Source of the DNA: Actinomycetota bacterium
GTDB taxonomy: Bacteria; Actinomycetota; Acidimicrobiia; Acidimicrobiales; RAAP-2
NCBI GenBank assembly: GCA_021324355.1
Contig: JAJPJD010000018.1
Span: forward strand, 1-64,000
Direction: 5' to 3'
Length of the DNA stretch: 64,000 nt
Below the pieces are notes generated by a model. That model saw nothing but the letters and a program-made list of their open reading frames with translations. It was not told the origin of the DNA and did not search any database. This document shows, piece after piece, positions 16,394 through 25,699 of the stretch (positions are counted from its first letter, which is position 1; each line of letters opens with the position of its first letter). Made by a program: the position numbers and the translations under genes.

Positions 16394-16825
16394 ATGCGGC
16401 CGATGGCGGCGGAGCATGGCGGGGCCGCCCGGACCCGGCCCCGGGCAACCCGCCAGAAGCGTGCGGTGGCCTCCCTCCTCGAGGCCACCGGCGAGTTCAC
16501 CAGTGCCCAGGAGCTCCACGCCCGCCTCCGGGCGGCCGGGGAGCGGATCGGGCTGGCCACCGTCTACAGCCAGCTGCGATCCCTGGCCGCCGCGGGGGAG
16601 ATCGACAGCCTCCGGGCGGACTCGGGCGAGACCCTGTACCGGCGGTGCGGAACCCCCGTCCACCACCACCACCTGGTGTGCCGGCGGTGCGGGCGCACCG
16701 TCGAGGTCGACGCGCCCGAGCTCGAGACGCTGGCCGTGCGGCTCGGAGAGGACCACGGCTTCGCCGACCTCCGCCATGTGGTGGAGATCACCGGCATCTG
16801 CCCGGAGTGCACTCGATCGCCCTGA
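16394..16825 (+). CDS. Fur-family metal-responsive repressor (Zur-like)
   Basis: A 143-residue winged-helix protein of the Fur family: TRQKRAVASLLEATGEFTSAQELHARL and GLATVYSQLRSLAAAGEID form the DNA-binding domain, GETLYRRC follows, and the dimerisation domain has HHHHLVCRRCG with a later CPEC, the two Cys pairs of the structural zinc site. This is the usual size for Zur. An ATG at 16403 is an alternative start. It is divergent from a Zn/Mn-type ABC importer, whose upstream box it likely binds, shutting uptake when metal is replete. Zur is the best guess, with Mur/Fur possible. Confidence 0.85.
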   Translation: MRPMAAEHGGAARTRPRATRQKRAVASLLEATGEFTSAQELHARLRAAGERIGLATVYSQLRSLAAAGEIDSLRADSGETLYRRCGTPVHHHHLVCRRCGRTVEVDAPELETLAVRLGEDHGFADLRHVVEITGICPECTRSP

Positions 16826-16907
16826 CCGGGGCCGTCCGGAGGCACGGTACGATGGCGGCAGTATCAGGCCTGCTGAGAGCAGCCGGGCAACGGGGACGAC
16901 ATTTCAG

Positions 16908-18236
16908 ATGACCAGCGAGCAGACCAGCGAGCACCAGCCCTCCGAGGAGATCCTCGAGGAGGTGCGCCGCTGGCTCAAGGAGAACTGGGAGCCTGACCTG
17001 ACGGTGGCCGAGTGGTGGGAGCGGCTCGGTCTGGCCGGGTGGTCGTCCCCGAGCCTCCCCCCAAACGCCTATGGCCGTGGACTGTCCCGGACCGACGCCA
17101 TGGCGGTCGGCCGGGAGATCGCCGCATTCGGTGCGCTGGGCCCGCCCGGAGGCTTGGGCCTCCTGCTGGCGGCACCGACCATCGCCACCCACGGGACCCA
17201 GGAGCAGATCGACCGCTACGTCCGGGGCATCGTGACTGGCCAGCAGGGATGGTGCCAGCTGTTCAGCGAGCCGGGGGCCGGCTCGGACCTGGCCGGCCTC
17301 ACCACCCGGGCAGTGCGGGACGGGGACGAGTGGGTGATCAACGGCCAAAAGGTCTGGACCTCCCTTGGCCAGTTCGCCGACCTGGGCATGCTGTTGGCCC
17401 GGACCGATCCCGAGGTCCCCAAGCACCAGGGGATCTCCTGGATGGTGCTCGACATGCACCAGCCGGGCGTGGAGGTCCGCCCGCTTCGGGAGATGACCGG
17501 CAACGCGATGTTCAACGAGGTGTTCATCACCGATGCTCGGGTGCCGGCGGACGCCGTGATCGGTGGCGTGAACAACGGGTGGGCAGTGGCCAACACCACC
17601 CTTGCCTTCGAGCGGGCCGGGCTCGGGTCCGGGGGCGGTGGGGCCAGCATCTCGGCCATGCCGGGAACCATCGCCGGCCAGCTCGGACGGCGGGCCGGCG
17701 ACTTCGTGGCCGCCCGGCGCGGCCGACGACGGCCTGACGACGACGGTCCGATCCTCCAACCGATGGGCTCCCAGATGCTGGCCTCGCTGGCCCGGGAGGT
17801 GGGCAAGGACAAGGACCCGGTGATCCGCCAGGGTCTGGCCCGGCTGTACATCCTGACCGAGCTGGGTCGGTTCAACACCGAGCGCCTGCGGGCGGCCCGT
17901 GCGATCGGGCGGGACATCCCCGGCCTGCCCAACATCGCCAAGCTTTCGATGAGCGAGATCATGCGCCAGTCCAGGGACCTGGGCATGGCGATCGCCGGGG
18001 CTGCGGGCATGCTGCACGCCTACCGGGACGAGGACCGCTCCCGGCTCGAGCAGCTCGACATCGCCCCGCAGGTCCCGGCCGTGACCGGACACGCCCTCTA
18101 CGCTCAGGCCCCGCCCATCTACGGCGGGACGGACCAGATCCAGCGCAACATCATCGGCGAGCGCGTGCTCGGCCTGCCGAGAGAACCGAGCAACGATCGC
18201 ACGGTCAAGTTCTCGGAGCTGCCTCGCAACGGCTGA
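16908..18236 (+). CDS. Acyl-CoA dehydrogenase family protein
   Basis: A 442-residue flavoenzyme from the ATG at 16908 (MTSEQ). It has the FAD/acyl-CoA dehydrogenase order: helical N-domain, then QLFSEPGAGSDLAGL and VINGQKVWTSLGQFADLGMLLART (beta domain, flavin contacts), then YGGTDQIQRNIIGERVLGLPREP at the C-terminus. It would oxidise an acyl-CoA to a 2,3-enoyl-CoA, passing electrons to ETF. The C-terminal motif has GGTDQIQ where short-chain members have the EGT catalytic Glu, so the base may be elsewhere, as in steroid-type FadE subunits. It stands alone, 82 bases after the Fur-family gene. Confidence 0.88.
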   Translation: MTSEQTSEHQPSEEILEEVRRWLKENWEPDLTVAEWWERLGLAGWSSPSLPPNAYGRGLSRTDAMAVGREIAAFGALGPPGGLGLLLAAPTIATHGTQEQIDRYVRGIVTGQQGWCQLFSEPGAGSDLAGLTTRAVRDGDEWVINGQKVWTSLGQFADLGMLLARTDPEVPKHQGISWMVLDMHQPGVEVRPLREMTGNAMFNEVFITDARVPADAVIGGVNNGWAVANTTLAFERAGLGSGGGGASISAMPGTIAGQLGRRAGDFVAARRGRRRPDDDGPILQPMGSQMLASLAREVGKDKDPVIRQGLARLYILTELGRFNTERLRAARAIGRDIPGLPNIAKLSMSEIMRQSRDLGMAIAGAAGMLHAYRDEDRSRLEQLDIAPQVPAVTGHALYAQAPPIYGGTDQIQRNIIGERVLGLPREPSNDRTVKFSELPRNG

Positions 18237-18254
18237 GCAGGCGGCGGGTCCTCG

Positions 18255-19412
18255 TTACCCAGCCCCGCCGAACAGGTGCGAAAGCCAGTGGGAGACCGAG
18301 GGAAGGCCAGCGCTCAGGCCGCCGAAACCCATCGCCACCTGGAGTAGCCCTGCCGACCAGAGCAGCAGCCGCTCGTAGAGGCTGGGGCTCTCGGGCACCA
18401 AGACGAGCGAGACCGCGGCCAACAAGATCACCGTGGCCGGGCTGCCGAGGCCGACCCCGAGCCAACCGTCGACCACGGTGCACCCCACGACAGACGCCGC
18501 GGCAAGCGACGACCACGGCCGGCGCACGAGGAGCAGGATCGTTGCGACCACCAGCAAGGGGGTGAAGGCGAGGTCACGCGCCGTCGTGGCCAGCGAGTCC
18601 CCGAGCGATCCCCAGAGTCGGTGACCGAAGGTCGCGAGCGCTGGATCGGCGAGGACGAAGCTCCTCGTCCAGCTCCCGGTGAAGCGCCACTCGAGGAATC
18701 CCCAGCCCATCACCGCGGCCGCCGAGGGAAAGAGCACGACAGTTGCAGCAGCGCGCCGGCGGGCGATCTCCCGAGGGGCGTGGCTTCTCGGGGTGACCAG
18801 GAACGCCGCCAGTGCCCCAGTCAGCGCGAACGAAGCTGCGGCAAGGCTGCACATCGTGGCCAAGCCGAACCCGATTCCGGCGATGAAGCCGCTCTGGGTC
18901 GACCGGTTGAACGTGAAATCGAGGAGCCCGCTGAGCGCGACCGACAGGAAGCACAACGTGGCGAAGGTGCTCAGATCGGTGGTGGCGACGAACCAGAACG
19001 CTGGGACCAGCGCGACCGACGCAGTCAGCAGGGCAATGGTCGGCGGCGGGATCGAACGAAGGAACAGCCGCTCGGCTGTGAGCTGGAGCAGCCAGCCGGT
19101 GCACAGCGCGCCCAGCACGGCCAGGCTGCGAGCGCCACCGGGGACGAGCCGAGCCAGGGCGAGGGGGATCGGCGGGTAGGCGCGAGCCACCCATCCGAGC
19201 CCGGACGACCAGTGGAGCGCGGCTGCTCGCTGCACGAGCAGCGCGTTGGCTCCGGACGCCTTGCTCAGCGATCCCGCCAGCGCGACCAGCAGGACGTAGG
19301 GGGTCGCCAGGCCCACGCGCAGGGTCCAGCGTGCTCGGGCACTCCGAGGCCAGCGTTCCTGCCGCCAGCTGCGGAACGCTGGCGCTTGTAGCGACGTCGC
19401 TGCGCTGGCCAT
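18255..19412 (-). CDS. Polytopic membrane protein, GT-C-like hypothetical
   Basis: A roughly 385-residue protein with about ten hydrophobic segments spaced along its length, e.g. LARLVPGGARSLAVLGALCTGWLL in part and TASVALVPAFWFVATTDLSTF. The long-loop topology, with the acidic/aromatic segment ARAYPPIPLALARL after the first helix, recalls GT-C glycosyl/mannosyltransferases, but no catalytic DD/ED motif is clear. The ATG at 19412 is chosen; an in-frame start at 19451 is possible. The nearest neighbour on the same strand is the MshEN glycosyltransferase 420 bases upstream, which makes a role in cell-surface polysaccharide plausible but unproved. Confidence 0.5.
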   Translation of the reverse strand: MASAATSLQAPAFRSWRQERWPRSARARWTLRVGLATPYVLLVALAGSLSKASGANALLVQRAAALHWSSGLGWVARAYPPIPLALARLVPGGARSLAVLGALCTGWLLQLTAERLFLRSIPPPTIALLTASVALVPAFWFVATTDLSTFATLCFLSVALSGLLDFTFNRSTQSGFIAGIGFGLATMCSLAAASFALTGALAAFLVTPRSHAPREIARRRAAATVVLFPSAAAVMGWGFLEWRFTGSWTRSFVLADPALATFGHRLWGSLGDSLATTARDLAFTPLLVVATILLLVRRPWSSLAAASVVGCTVVDGWLGVGLGSPATVILLAAVSLVLVPESPSLYERLLLWSAGLLQVAMGFGGLSAGLPSVSHWLSHLFGGAG

Positions 19413-19833
19413 GGTCAATCGTCCAGCTGGGTCAGACCCGACGAGGACCAAGGGGCGTGGTCAATCACGCGAGGAAACAGCGCCTTGCTGGGGACCGACG
19501 CCACCCCGATCCACCGCATCCCACGTACACGAGGTCGACATGCTCGAGCGCACTGCCTCGATGCTACGGGGCGACGCCGGCCCTTCTGTGGACTTTCACG
19601 CTTTGTTGACTCCGTTTGGCCGAGCCCACCGAAGCGCCATGTCACGCCATGGCAGCGACCTCATGAGCCGAGTTGCGGCGATCTGCCCGGCGCAACCTCG
19701 CCACCCCTGGACGCCGCGGCCCAACCCTGTTTTCGGGCCACCACGGTTCATGGAGTGCCATCTTGGGTGCGTGGCGATCAAGCCAGGGAGGAGACGATCG
19801 ATGTCAGCGGTGGCCAGACGGGTCGCCCGGTCC
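19413..19833. other. Intergenic stretch, no gene recognised
   Basis: About 420 bases between two minus-strand genes. The open frames on both strands lack domain character or continue as antisense shadows of the glycosyltransferase. It should contain the promoter of the polytopic membrane protein. I saw no strong repeat or terminator. Confidence 0.5.
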
Positions 19834-21687
19834 TCACGCGACCTCTGTACTGAGCCCATGTTCAGTCTTCTCCCAGTAGTGCGGCCGAGCCACCAGCTGC
19901 CACAGGGCCTTATAGGAAGCCAGAGAGTGGAGCAACCAATAGAGAGGGTTCGCAAGGGCCCAGAGCACCAGGCGGTAGCGGCGGCGCTTGAACACGCCCA
20001 TCATCGAGACGTAGATCATCATCGCATTGCCGAGGATGAGGCAGGCCACGCTCACCCAGAGGACCCATCCTGGGAAGAGACGGGCAACCGACTGGGGACC
20101 CAGGACCATCGTGACTGCGAACAGCACATAGAGCGGCGGCACGAAGAGAAAGGAGAGTGGGGTGCCACCGATCAACAGCGCGAAACCGAAAGCTTTCACC
20201 CAACCGATCCGGCGAACGAGCTCGATCGGGTGGCGAAGGTGGACAAGCGTGGTCTGCAGGTAGCCCTTGATCCAACGGGAACGCTGCCGAATGAAGTTCC
20301 CGTAGGCGCTGTTGGCCTCCTCCAGCGTGGTCGACGAGATGACCCCGACGGTCTCGCCCAGGGCGGACGAGCGGATCCCGAGGTCCGCGTCCTCGGTGAC
20401 GTTGAAGGGGTCCCATCCACCCAGCCGACGCAGAGCCTCGGTCCGGAAGTGATTGGAGGTCCCGCCGAGAGGGATCGGCAGGCCGAGCGCCTCGAGGCCG
20501 GGAAGCATGTAATCGAACCAAAAGGAGTACTCGAGCGTGAACATCCTGGTCAGCGCGTTCTCGCCAGCGTTGAAGTAGTTGAGTGCAGCCTGGACGCAGA
20601 CCTGGCGCTCGTCGGCACGGGAGAAGGCCACGAGGGCGGCCTTCAGCTGCTCGGGCTCGGGTCGGTCCTCGGCGTCGTAGATGACGAGGTACTCTCCGCG
20701 GGCGAGGAACAGCCCTACGTTGCACGCCTTGGGCTTGGTCTGCGGGGGGCCGGGCGGGACCGTGACGATGGTCACGGTCTCAGGTGGCCGTGCTGCCAGG
20801 ACCGCCTGGCGGGTCTTGTCGTCGTCGGCCTCCAGGAGGAGCAGGATCTCCAGCTTGTCGGCTGGGTAGTCCAGGCGGGACAGGTTGGCGACCAATGACC
20901 CGACCACGTTCGCCTCGTGGTACGCGGGCACGAGCACCGTGTACAGCGGCAGCTCGGCATCCGACAGTGCTTCGATATCGGCGCGGGTCACCGACTCGGC
21001 ATGCTCGTACCGGGCTCCCACCATGCAGACCACGAACTTGAACAGGACAGAGACGAGGAACCCGACACCGATCACCGCCGAGGCGACCACCATCGTGCCG
21101 ACGGGGTCCAAGAAGAAGGCCTCGGCCACGACCACTGCCAGCGCCACGGCCACCACCACCTGGGCTCGGCTGAGGACCTGACGGGCCGAGCGATCCTCGT
21201 CACGACGCCAGAGCCCGAGCGTTGCCTCGTCGACGATCGTGTCGGCGAAATGCCGGGCGATGGCATGGCGGATGTCCCAGTCAGTGGTGGCCGCCAACCT
21301 GACCGGTTGGCCGATGGCGAGGGCGATGTGCTCGGCCCGGCTGCGGTCGGGAGGCTCAGCGGTGGCGACCACGATCGAGCCGTCGTCGAGCCGCCGGACC
21401 GGCATCCACAGTTCCCCGGCGAGGCGGCGCGGGTCGAGTCCTCGGAGGATCTCTCGGTCGATCGGCGCCACCGTGAGGTCGACGAAGGGGCAGCCCCAGG
21501 ACTCGGAGAGGACCCGGTAGACGTCGAGGCGCCGGACCAGGCCGGCGGCAATGAGGATGGCACCCAGGCGGGAGCCGGTGGATTGCTGCACTGTGAGGGC
21601 CCAGTCGAGCTGGTCGGGGGTCAGCAGTCCTCGCTGGAGGAGCGACATCCCCAGCGGCTCGGCGGTGCGGCGCCGGGCGATGACCAT
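19834..21687 (-). CDS. Membrane glycosyltransferase family 2 with N-terminal MshEN domain
   Basis: A 617-residue protein from the ATG at 21687. Residues about 1-150 form an MshEN (T2SS E N-terminal) domain with two successive motifs: LGMSLLQRGLLTPDQL...Q and RLGAILIAAGLVRRLDVYRV, the pattern LGxxLxxxGxxxxxxL known to bind c-di-GMP in MshE-type ATPases. Two hydrophobic segments follow, then a GT2 domain with PAYHEANVVGSL, YDAEDRPEP, TEDADLG and QRSRWIKG (the QxxRW motif of processive synthases), and four or so C-terminal membrane helices. It likely makes an exopolysaccharide at the membrane. In the known NfrB proteins the same two domains occur in the opposite order. A c-di-GMP-controlled synthase is the inference. 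Confidence 0.82.
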   Translation of the reverse strand: MVIARRRTAEPLGMSLLQRGLLTPDQLDWALTVQQSTGSRLGAILIAAGLVRRLDVYRVLSESWGCPFVDLTVAPIDREILRGLDPRRLAGELWMPVRRLDDGSIVVATAEPPDRSRAEHIALAIGQPVRLAATTDWDIRHAIARHFADTIVDEATLGLWRRDEDRSARQVLSRAQVVVAVALAVVVAEAFFLDPVGTMVVASAVIGVGFLVSVLFKFVVCMVGARYEHAESVTRADIEALSDAELPLYTVLVPAYHEANVVGSLVANLSRLDYPADKLEILLLLEADDDKTRQAVLAARPPETVTIVTVPPGPPQTKPKACNVGLFLARGEYLVIYDAEDRPEPEQLKAALVAFSRADERQVCVQAALNYFNAGENALTRMFTLEYSFWFDYMLPGLEALGLPIPLGGTSNHFRTEALRRLGGWDPFNVTEDADLGIRSSALGETVGVISSTTLEEANSAYGNFIRQRSRWIKGYLQTTLVHLRHPIELVRRIGWVKAFGFALLIGGTPLSFLFVPPLYVLFAVTMVLGPQSVARLFPGWVLWVSVACLILGNAMMIYVSMMGVFKRRRYRLVLWALANPLYWLLHSLASYKALWQLVARPHYWEKTEHGLSTEVA

Positions 21688-21737
21688 CCCGATCAGCCTA
21701 GGGTTGCCGTTCTTGTGGTCCGGGGACCGTGACCCAG

Positions 21738-22502
21738 TCAGACCACGAGCGTGACCCGGCCGGCGGTCACGGCCCGGCCACCCAGAACCACCCGCTCCCC
21801 TGCGCTTCGCATGTGGACGATGCCGCCTCGGGGCGAGGCCTGCTCCCCGACCAGCACCGGGCGGCCATGGCGGGCTGCCCAGAACGGTGCCAGGGTGCAG
21901 TGGGCGGAGCCCGTGACCGGGTCCTCGGGGACCCCGAGGTTGGGAGCAAAGAACCGGCTCACACAGTCGATGCCGGGCCGGTCGCCGGCGGCGGTGACGA
22001 TCAGGCCGGACTCGCAGCAGGCGGCCACGGCACGGAGGTCGGGAACCAGACGGCGGACCGCTCCGGCGTCCTCGAGGAGCGCCAGGTGGTAGGCGCGCCC
22101 CCGGCCGAACCACCGGATCCTCCCGATGCCCAGATCGCCAGGGACCGCGGCGGGCCTGGGCGGATCAGCTGGGAAGTCCATCTCGATTAGGTCGTCGGGG
22201 CCCCGGGAGCATCTCAGTTCGCCGCTGCGGGTCGAGAACCGGACCGGGCAGCCGACCACATGGGCAGCGGCCAAGGTGGCATGGCCGCAGAGGTCCACCT
22301 CGGTGGTCGGGGTAAACCACCGCAGGTCGTAGCGGTCGGGGCCCCGGGCGACCGTGAAGGCGGTCTCCGACAGGTTGAGCTCGCCAGCCACGGCCTGCAT
22401 GAGGGCTTGGTCGGGGAACTCCTCGAGGCGGCAGACCGCGGCCGGGTTCCCGGCAAACCGGCGATCGGTGAAGGCGTCGACCAACACCAGCTCCAACGGC
22501 AC
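21738..22502 (-). CDS. PhzF-family isomerase/epimerase
   Basis: A 254-residue protein of the PhzF fold. It starts at a GTG with AGGAGG upstream and reads LVDAFTDRRFAGNPAAVC, then ELNLSETAF (Glu46 is the expected catalytic acid/base), FTPTTEVDLCGHATLAAAHV, and in the second half EDPVTGSAHCTLAPFW. These are the full family signatures. PhzF-like enzymes catalyse isomerisations and epimerisations of small metabolites; the natural substrate of most is unknown. It is divergent from the SDR gene, with 115 bases between starts. Confidence 0.87.
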   Translation of the reverse strand: MPLELVLVDAFTDRRFAGNPAAVCRLEEFPDQALMQAVAGELNLSETAFTVARGPDRYDLRWFTPTTEVDLCGHATLAAAHVVGCPVRFSTRSGELRCSRGPDDLIEMDFPADPPRPAAVPGDLGIGRIRWFGRGRAYHLALLEDAGAVRRLVPDLRAVAACCESGLIVTAAGDRPGIDCVSRFFAPNLGVPEDPVTGSAHCTLAPFWAARHGRPVLVGEQASPRGGIVHMRSAGERVVLGGRAVTAGRVTLVV

Positions 22503-22617
22503 CGGATCAGGCCTCCTGAGCCGGCGGCGGCATGTGCGAAATCGTTTGCATTGGGCGAAGATAGGCCGGTCGAGCAAGCGGCCACCCGGTCGCCTGCCGT
22601 GGACGAGGAGGGATGCC

Positions 22618-23403
22618 GTGGGGGAGTTGTCCGGAAGGGTTGCCGTGGTCACCGGGGCCAGCCGGGGGATCGGAGCCGCGATCGCCGAGCGCCTGGCGCA
22701 GGCGGGAGCAGCGGTGGCAGTGACGGCACGAACCGCCCGGGAGGGCGATCACCCGTTCGAGGGCAGCGTCGCGACCGTGGTGGAGAAGATCAATGGGGAT
22801 GGCGGCCGAGCCATCGGGGTCCCGGCAGACCTGTCTGTCCAGGCGGACCGCGCGCGCATCGTCGACACGGTGACCTCCGAGCTCGGGCCGATCGACATAT
22901 TGGTCAACAACGCAGCCATCACCTACTTCGAGCCGGTGCTCGAGTTCACCGAGAAGCACTTCCGCCTCATGTTCGAAGTCCAGGTGCGGGCGCCGTTCGA
23001 GCTCGCCCAGCTGGTCCTGCCGGGCATGCGGGAGCGGAAGCGCGGCTGGATCGTCAACATCTCCTCTGGCGCGGCCCGGCACCCGGTCGGCCCGCCCTAT
23101 GCCGGGCGGATCGGCGGTGGCACCGTCTACGGCATGTGCAAGGCTGCCCTCGAGCGTTTCACGACCGGCCTGGCCTCCGAGGTCTACGCAGACAACATCG
23201 CGGTCAACGTGGTGTCCCCCTCTGGTCTGGTCGTCACCCCGGGGGTGAAGCACCACCGTCTGGACGAGTTCACCCCGCCCGAGCGTCAAGAGCCGGTCGA
23301 GGTGATGGCCGAGGCGGTCTACGCCCTGGCGAGCGGCGACCCGTCGACGTTGACCGGCAAGGTCACCTACGCCAAGGAGATTCTGGCCGAGCTGGGCAAG
23401 TAG
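22618..23403 (+). CDS. Short-chain dehydrogenase/reductase
   Basis: A 261-residue SDR with a GTG start after GAGGAGGGA. TGASRGIGAAIAERL is the cofactor-binding loop, DILVNNAAITYF the NNAG region, VNISSGAARH carries the catalytic Ser, and YAGRIGGGTVYGMCKAAL supplies the Tyr and Lys, with the YxxxK reading YGMCK. VNVVSPSGLVVTPGV is the usual PG-motif region, altered to PSG. ATARTAR after strand 2 suggests NADP preference. Reaction: alcohol/ketone interconversion on an unknown substrate. A perfect 13-bp hairpin follows the gene. Confidence 0.87.
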   Translation: MGELSGRVAVVTGASRGIGAAIAERLAQAGAAVAVTARTAREGDHPFEGSVATVVEKINGDGGRAIGVPADLSVQADRARIVDTVTSELGPIDILVNNAAITYFEPVLEFTEKHFRLMFEVQVRAPFELAQLVLPGMRERKRGWIVNISSGAARHPVGPPYAGRIGGGTVYGMCKAALERFTTGLASEVYADNIAVNVVSPSGLVVTPGVKHHRLDEFTPPERQEPVEVMAEAVYALASGDPSTLTGKVTYAKEILAELGK

Positions 23404-23516
23404 CGGGCAGGCCACACTCGCCGCGAACTCGAACCGGTTGGGCAGAGGCGGTCCCCGGCGCGGCGGGACCAGGCATCTAGGCCCGGCCAGGTTTGGCCAC
23501 AAGAGCGGGGGGCCGT

Positions 23517-23553
23517 GGCCGACCTCCCGGCCTGATGGCGCGGGAGGTCGGCC
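23517..23553. terminator. Perfect 13-bp bidirectional hairpin
   Basis: GGCCGACCTCCCG (23517-23529) and CGGGAGGTCGGCC (23541-23553) are exact reverse complements with an 11-base loop. The hairpin lies between the stops of the convergent SDR (23403) and substrate-binding protein (23582) genes and would end both transcripts. Confidence 0.7.
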
Positions 23554-23581
23554 TGAGGCTCACCGCCTTACGCGCTGACCG

Positions 23582-25300
23582 TCACGACGCGATCGGTCCG
23601 GTCGAGCCGGGAGCAGTGAACAGTGGCGGCAGCTTGCTCGGCCACTGGCCGATGGAGAACCGCTTGCCGCCGAACAGGTCGATGTAGGTTCCCGGCTTCC
23701 CGTTCGCTGGGGAGGTCGCGTTCTGATCCCAGTAGACGAACATGTCGTTCACGATCGCGGTGTGGTCACCTTGGTTCGGAGACCCGCTCGGCCCGGTCCG
23801 GAAGTCCCAGAGCCCGTCGGAGGTGTTCCCGAGGATCGGGAGGGCGTGGGTTCCGCGGGCCAGGTTCTGCGGGGTGAGGTCGGGGCCGGCCGCCTGGAGC
23901 TGGTCGAAGATCTGGACCAGGTCGTAGTAGTCACCGTCGGTGCCCGGCGGGATCTGGTGCCCGGTGATCTTCTGGTAGAGCTTCCCGGCGAGCGAGTCTG
24001 GGCCGTAGAGGAGCTGTTGCGGGGGTGATTCGGCCACCCCGAAGAGGTGCCCCTCGGCCTCGTCGGCCGGGAAGGTCTGGGCGACCGAGTCGGTGTCCTC
24101 GAGGGCCACGCCGTCGGAAAGCCACTCTGGGTAGTAGTGCTGGGCCGCTGCCGCCTTCATCAACAGAGAGGCCGAGTAGGGGTCACAGGCCAGGTTGATG
24201 GTCGTGTCCCCGTCCGCCTTGAACTGGACTGCGGCTTGCTCAGCTGACTGAGGGAACGTCGAGACGTCCAGGTTGTAGGTGAAGAAGTTCGGTGCGGTGT
24301 TTGCGGGCAGGTGGTAGCGGTTCTTCAGCAGCTTGTTCATCGAGCTGTTCGGGCTGCCATTGCACTCGATGTACTGCGGAAGATTCGGGATGTAGGTGCC
24401 GATCTTGCGGATCTTGTCCCGCAGGCTCGCCTGCCCAGCGTAGATGGCCTTCTTGCCGGCTAGGTACTTGGCGATGATCTGGGCCTCGTTGTCTGCGATC
24501 CGCTGGCAGTCCTGGGTGATGTTCCAGACATACGGGTTCAGCGATTCGTACCAGGACTCCGAGAAGTAGGCACCACCGGTGAACTCGACGAGACCGTCAT
24601 GAGCCGCACACACCGAGAAGGGGCCGGTACCCCCGCCGCCGACCCCGTTGGGGTCCAGGGTGAAGCCCACTTCGCCAAAAGCATGCAACGTGCGCGCGAT
24701 GGTGTCCGCGTCGGCGCACGCCTGCTGCTGGCCCTGGTTCAGAGCTTCGGCAGTTGCATTGCCCACCGCGTGCTCTTCGACGAGCTTTACGTGGCGACCA
24801 TAGAGGTCATAGACCTTGTTGAAGTAGTTCACGAATACCTGCGCCACCTGATCGGTCACCGCGGGTACCGCTTGGCCCTCGGCCTTGGCCTCAGCCGCGA
24901 GCTGCTGCGAGTTGGCGGTCTGCGGGAAGGTGCGCATCGCGAGGGTGATCGTCGTCGCGGTGACGCCGTTGTAGGTCGCACCACCGTTGTTGCCGGACCA
25001 CTTGGCAATGCAGGGGGCTGCGTAGGGGGAGTCGAACTGGCCGACCCCCGGCCGGCAGGTCTGGCCGGTGATGGTCTTGCCGGTGCCGACCTGCACGTTC
25101 CCCGATGCTGGGTACTTCCACGGGTACGGCCCCTCGCCGCTAGGCCTGGCGCCACTGGCAGGGGTGGTGGCACCCACCAGCACGACCGACATGGCGGCGA
25201 CAACGGCGACTCGTGGCAGCGCCCAGCCGCCCAGGTGTCGTGATGTTCCTTTGGGCCTGTCGGCCAGTCGGGAGAACCACCCCACTAGGCGCCTCAGCAT
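23582..25300 (-). CDS. Secreted ABC-type substrate-binding protein (Peripla_BP_6-like), orphan
   Basis: A 572-residue exported protein with an N-terminal basic region and signal helix (LPRVAVVAAMSVVLVGATTPASGA). The body has a type I periplasmic-binding fold as in branched-chain amino acid/urea receptors: TITLAMRTFPQ, FVNYFNKVYDLYGRHVKLVEE, FTYNLDVSTFPQSAEQAAVQFKADGDTTI and GDYYDLVQIFDQLQAAGPDL. It starts with GGAGGAGGGAGGGGAGC before the ATG, a very strong ribosome site. At 572 residues it is longer than LivJ-type receptors. No LivHMGF-type permease or ATPase is adjacent, so it is an orphan receptor, common in actinobacteria using amino, aromatic or steroid acids. Ligand unknown. Confidence 0.8.
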   Translation of the reverse strand: MLRRLVGWFSRLADRPKGTSRHLGGWALPRVAVVAAMSVVLVGATTPASGARPSGEGPYPWKYPASGNVQVGTGKTITGQTCRPGVGQFDSPYAAPCIAKWSGNNGGATYNGVTATTITLAMRTFPQTANSQQLAAEAKAEGQAVPAVTDQVAQVFVNYFNKVYDLYGRHVKLVEEHAVGNATAEALNQGQQQACADADTIARTLHAFGEVGFTLDPNGVGGGGTGPFSVCAAHDGLVEFTGGAYFSESWYESLNPYVWNITQDCQRIADNEAQIIAKYLAGKKAIYAGQASLRDKIRKIGTYIPNLPQYIECNGSPNSSMNKLLKNRYHLPANTAPNFFTYNLDVSTFPQSAEQAAVQFKADGDTTINLACDPYSASLLMKAAAAQHYYPEWLSDGVALEDTDSVAQTFPADEAEGHLFGVAESPPQQLLYGPDSLAGKLYQKITGHQIPPGTDGDYYDLVQIFDQLQAAGPDLTPQNLARGTHALPILGNTSDGLWDFRTGPSGSPNQGDHTAIVNDMFVYWDQNATSPANGKPGTYIDLFGGKRFSIGQWPSKLPPLFTAPGSTGPIAS

Positions 25301-25699
25301 GCTCCCCTCCCTCCTCCGGTCGATCCGCTCGACCGGCTACGCAATCGTTCCCATTTCTCGTAACACATTCGTCATCTGAGAACAAAGCGGGCCCTCACGC
25401 GGTCATCGTTCCTGTTCAGCGAGGTTGTTGATCGAGCGCCGCGTGGGCATGTGCCGCTCGAGACGGCGGGGCGACACCGATACCACCCCGTCACCAGCGT
25501 GGGGACCGCGGCAACGGGAGCCGGCGGGGGGCGGTGCGCTCGAGTTTCGGCCGCCGGCCGAAACCGGCCCGCCGCGGCGACTTCGTGCGAATGCGGCGCC
25601 GTCCTTCGGACCCGGGCACCACAGCGCCGCCGGGCCCCCGATCGCTCCGGAGGCCAGCGGCTGGGCCGGGCCGATCGCCCGACGAACCCAGCGCTGAGC
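25301..25699. other. Intergenic stretch, upstream region of the substrate-binding protein
   Basis: About 400 bases with no recognisable gene. The part nearest 25320-25390 is less G+C-rich (around TTTCTCGTAACACATTCG) and probably holds the promoter of the minus-strand receptor; the arms TTCTC (25355-25359) and GAGAA (25378-25382) could be an operator, but this is weak. The remainder is very G+C-rich with nothing recognised. Confidence 0.4.

Noticed and set aside
16861-16907. CTGAGA and small hairpin before the acyl-CoA dehydrogenase, considered as a TPP riboswitch
   Set aside because: The second TPP signature (ACC...GAACCUGAU-type) is missing; only CTGAGA is present within a short hairpin.
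19411-20898. A 495-codon plus-strand frame
   Set aside because: Antisense shadow of the MshEN-glycosyltransferase and of the gap; no domain character.
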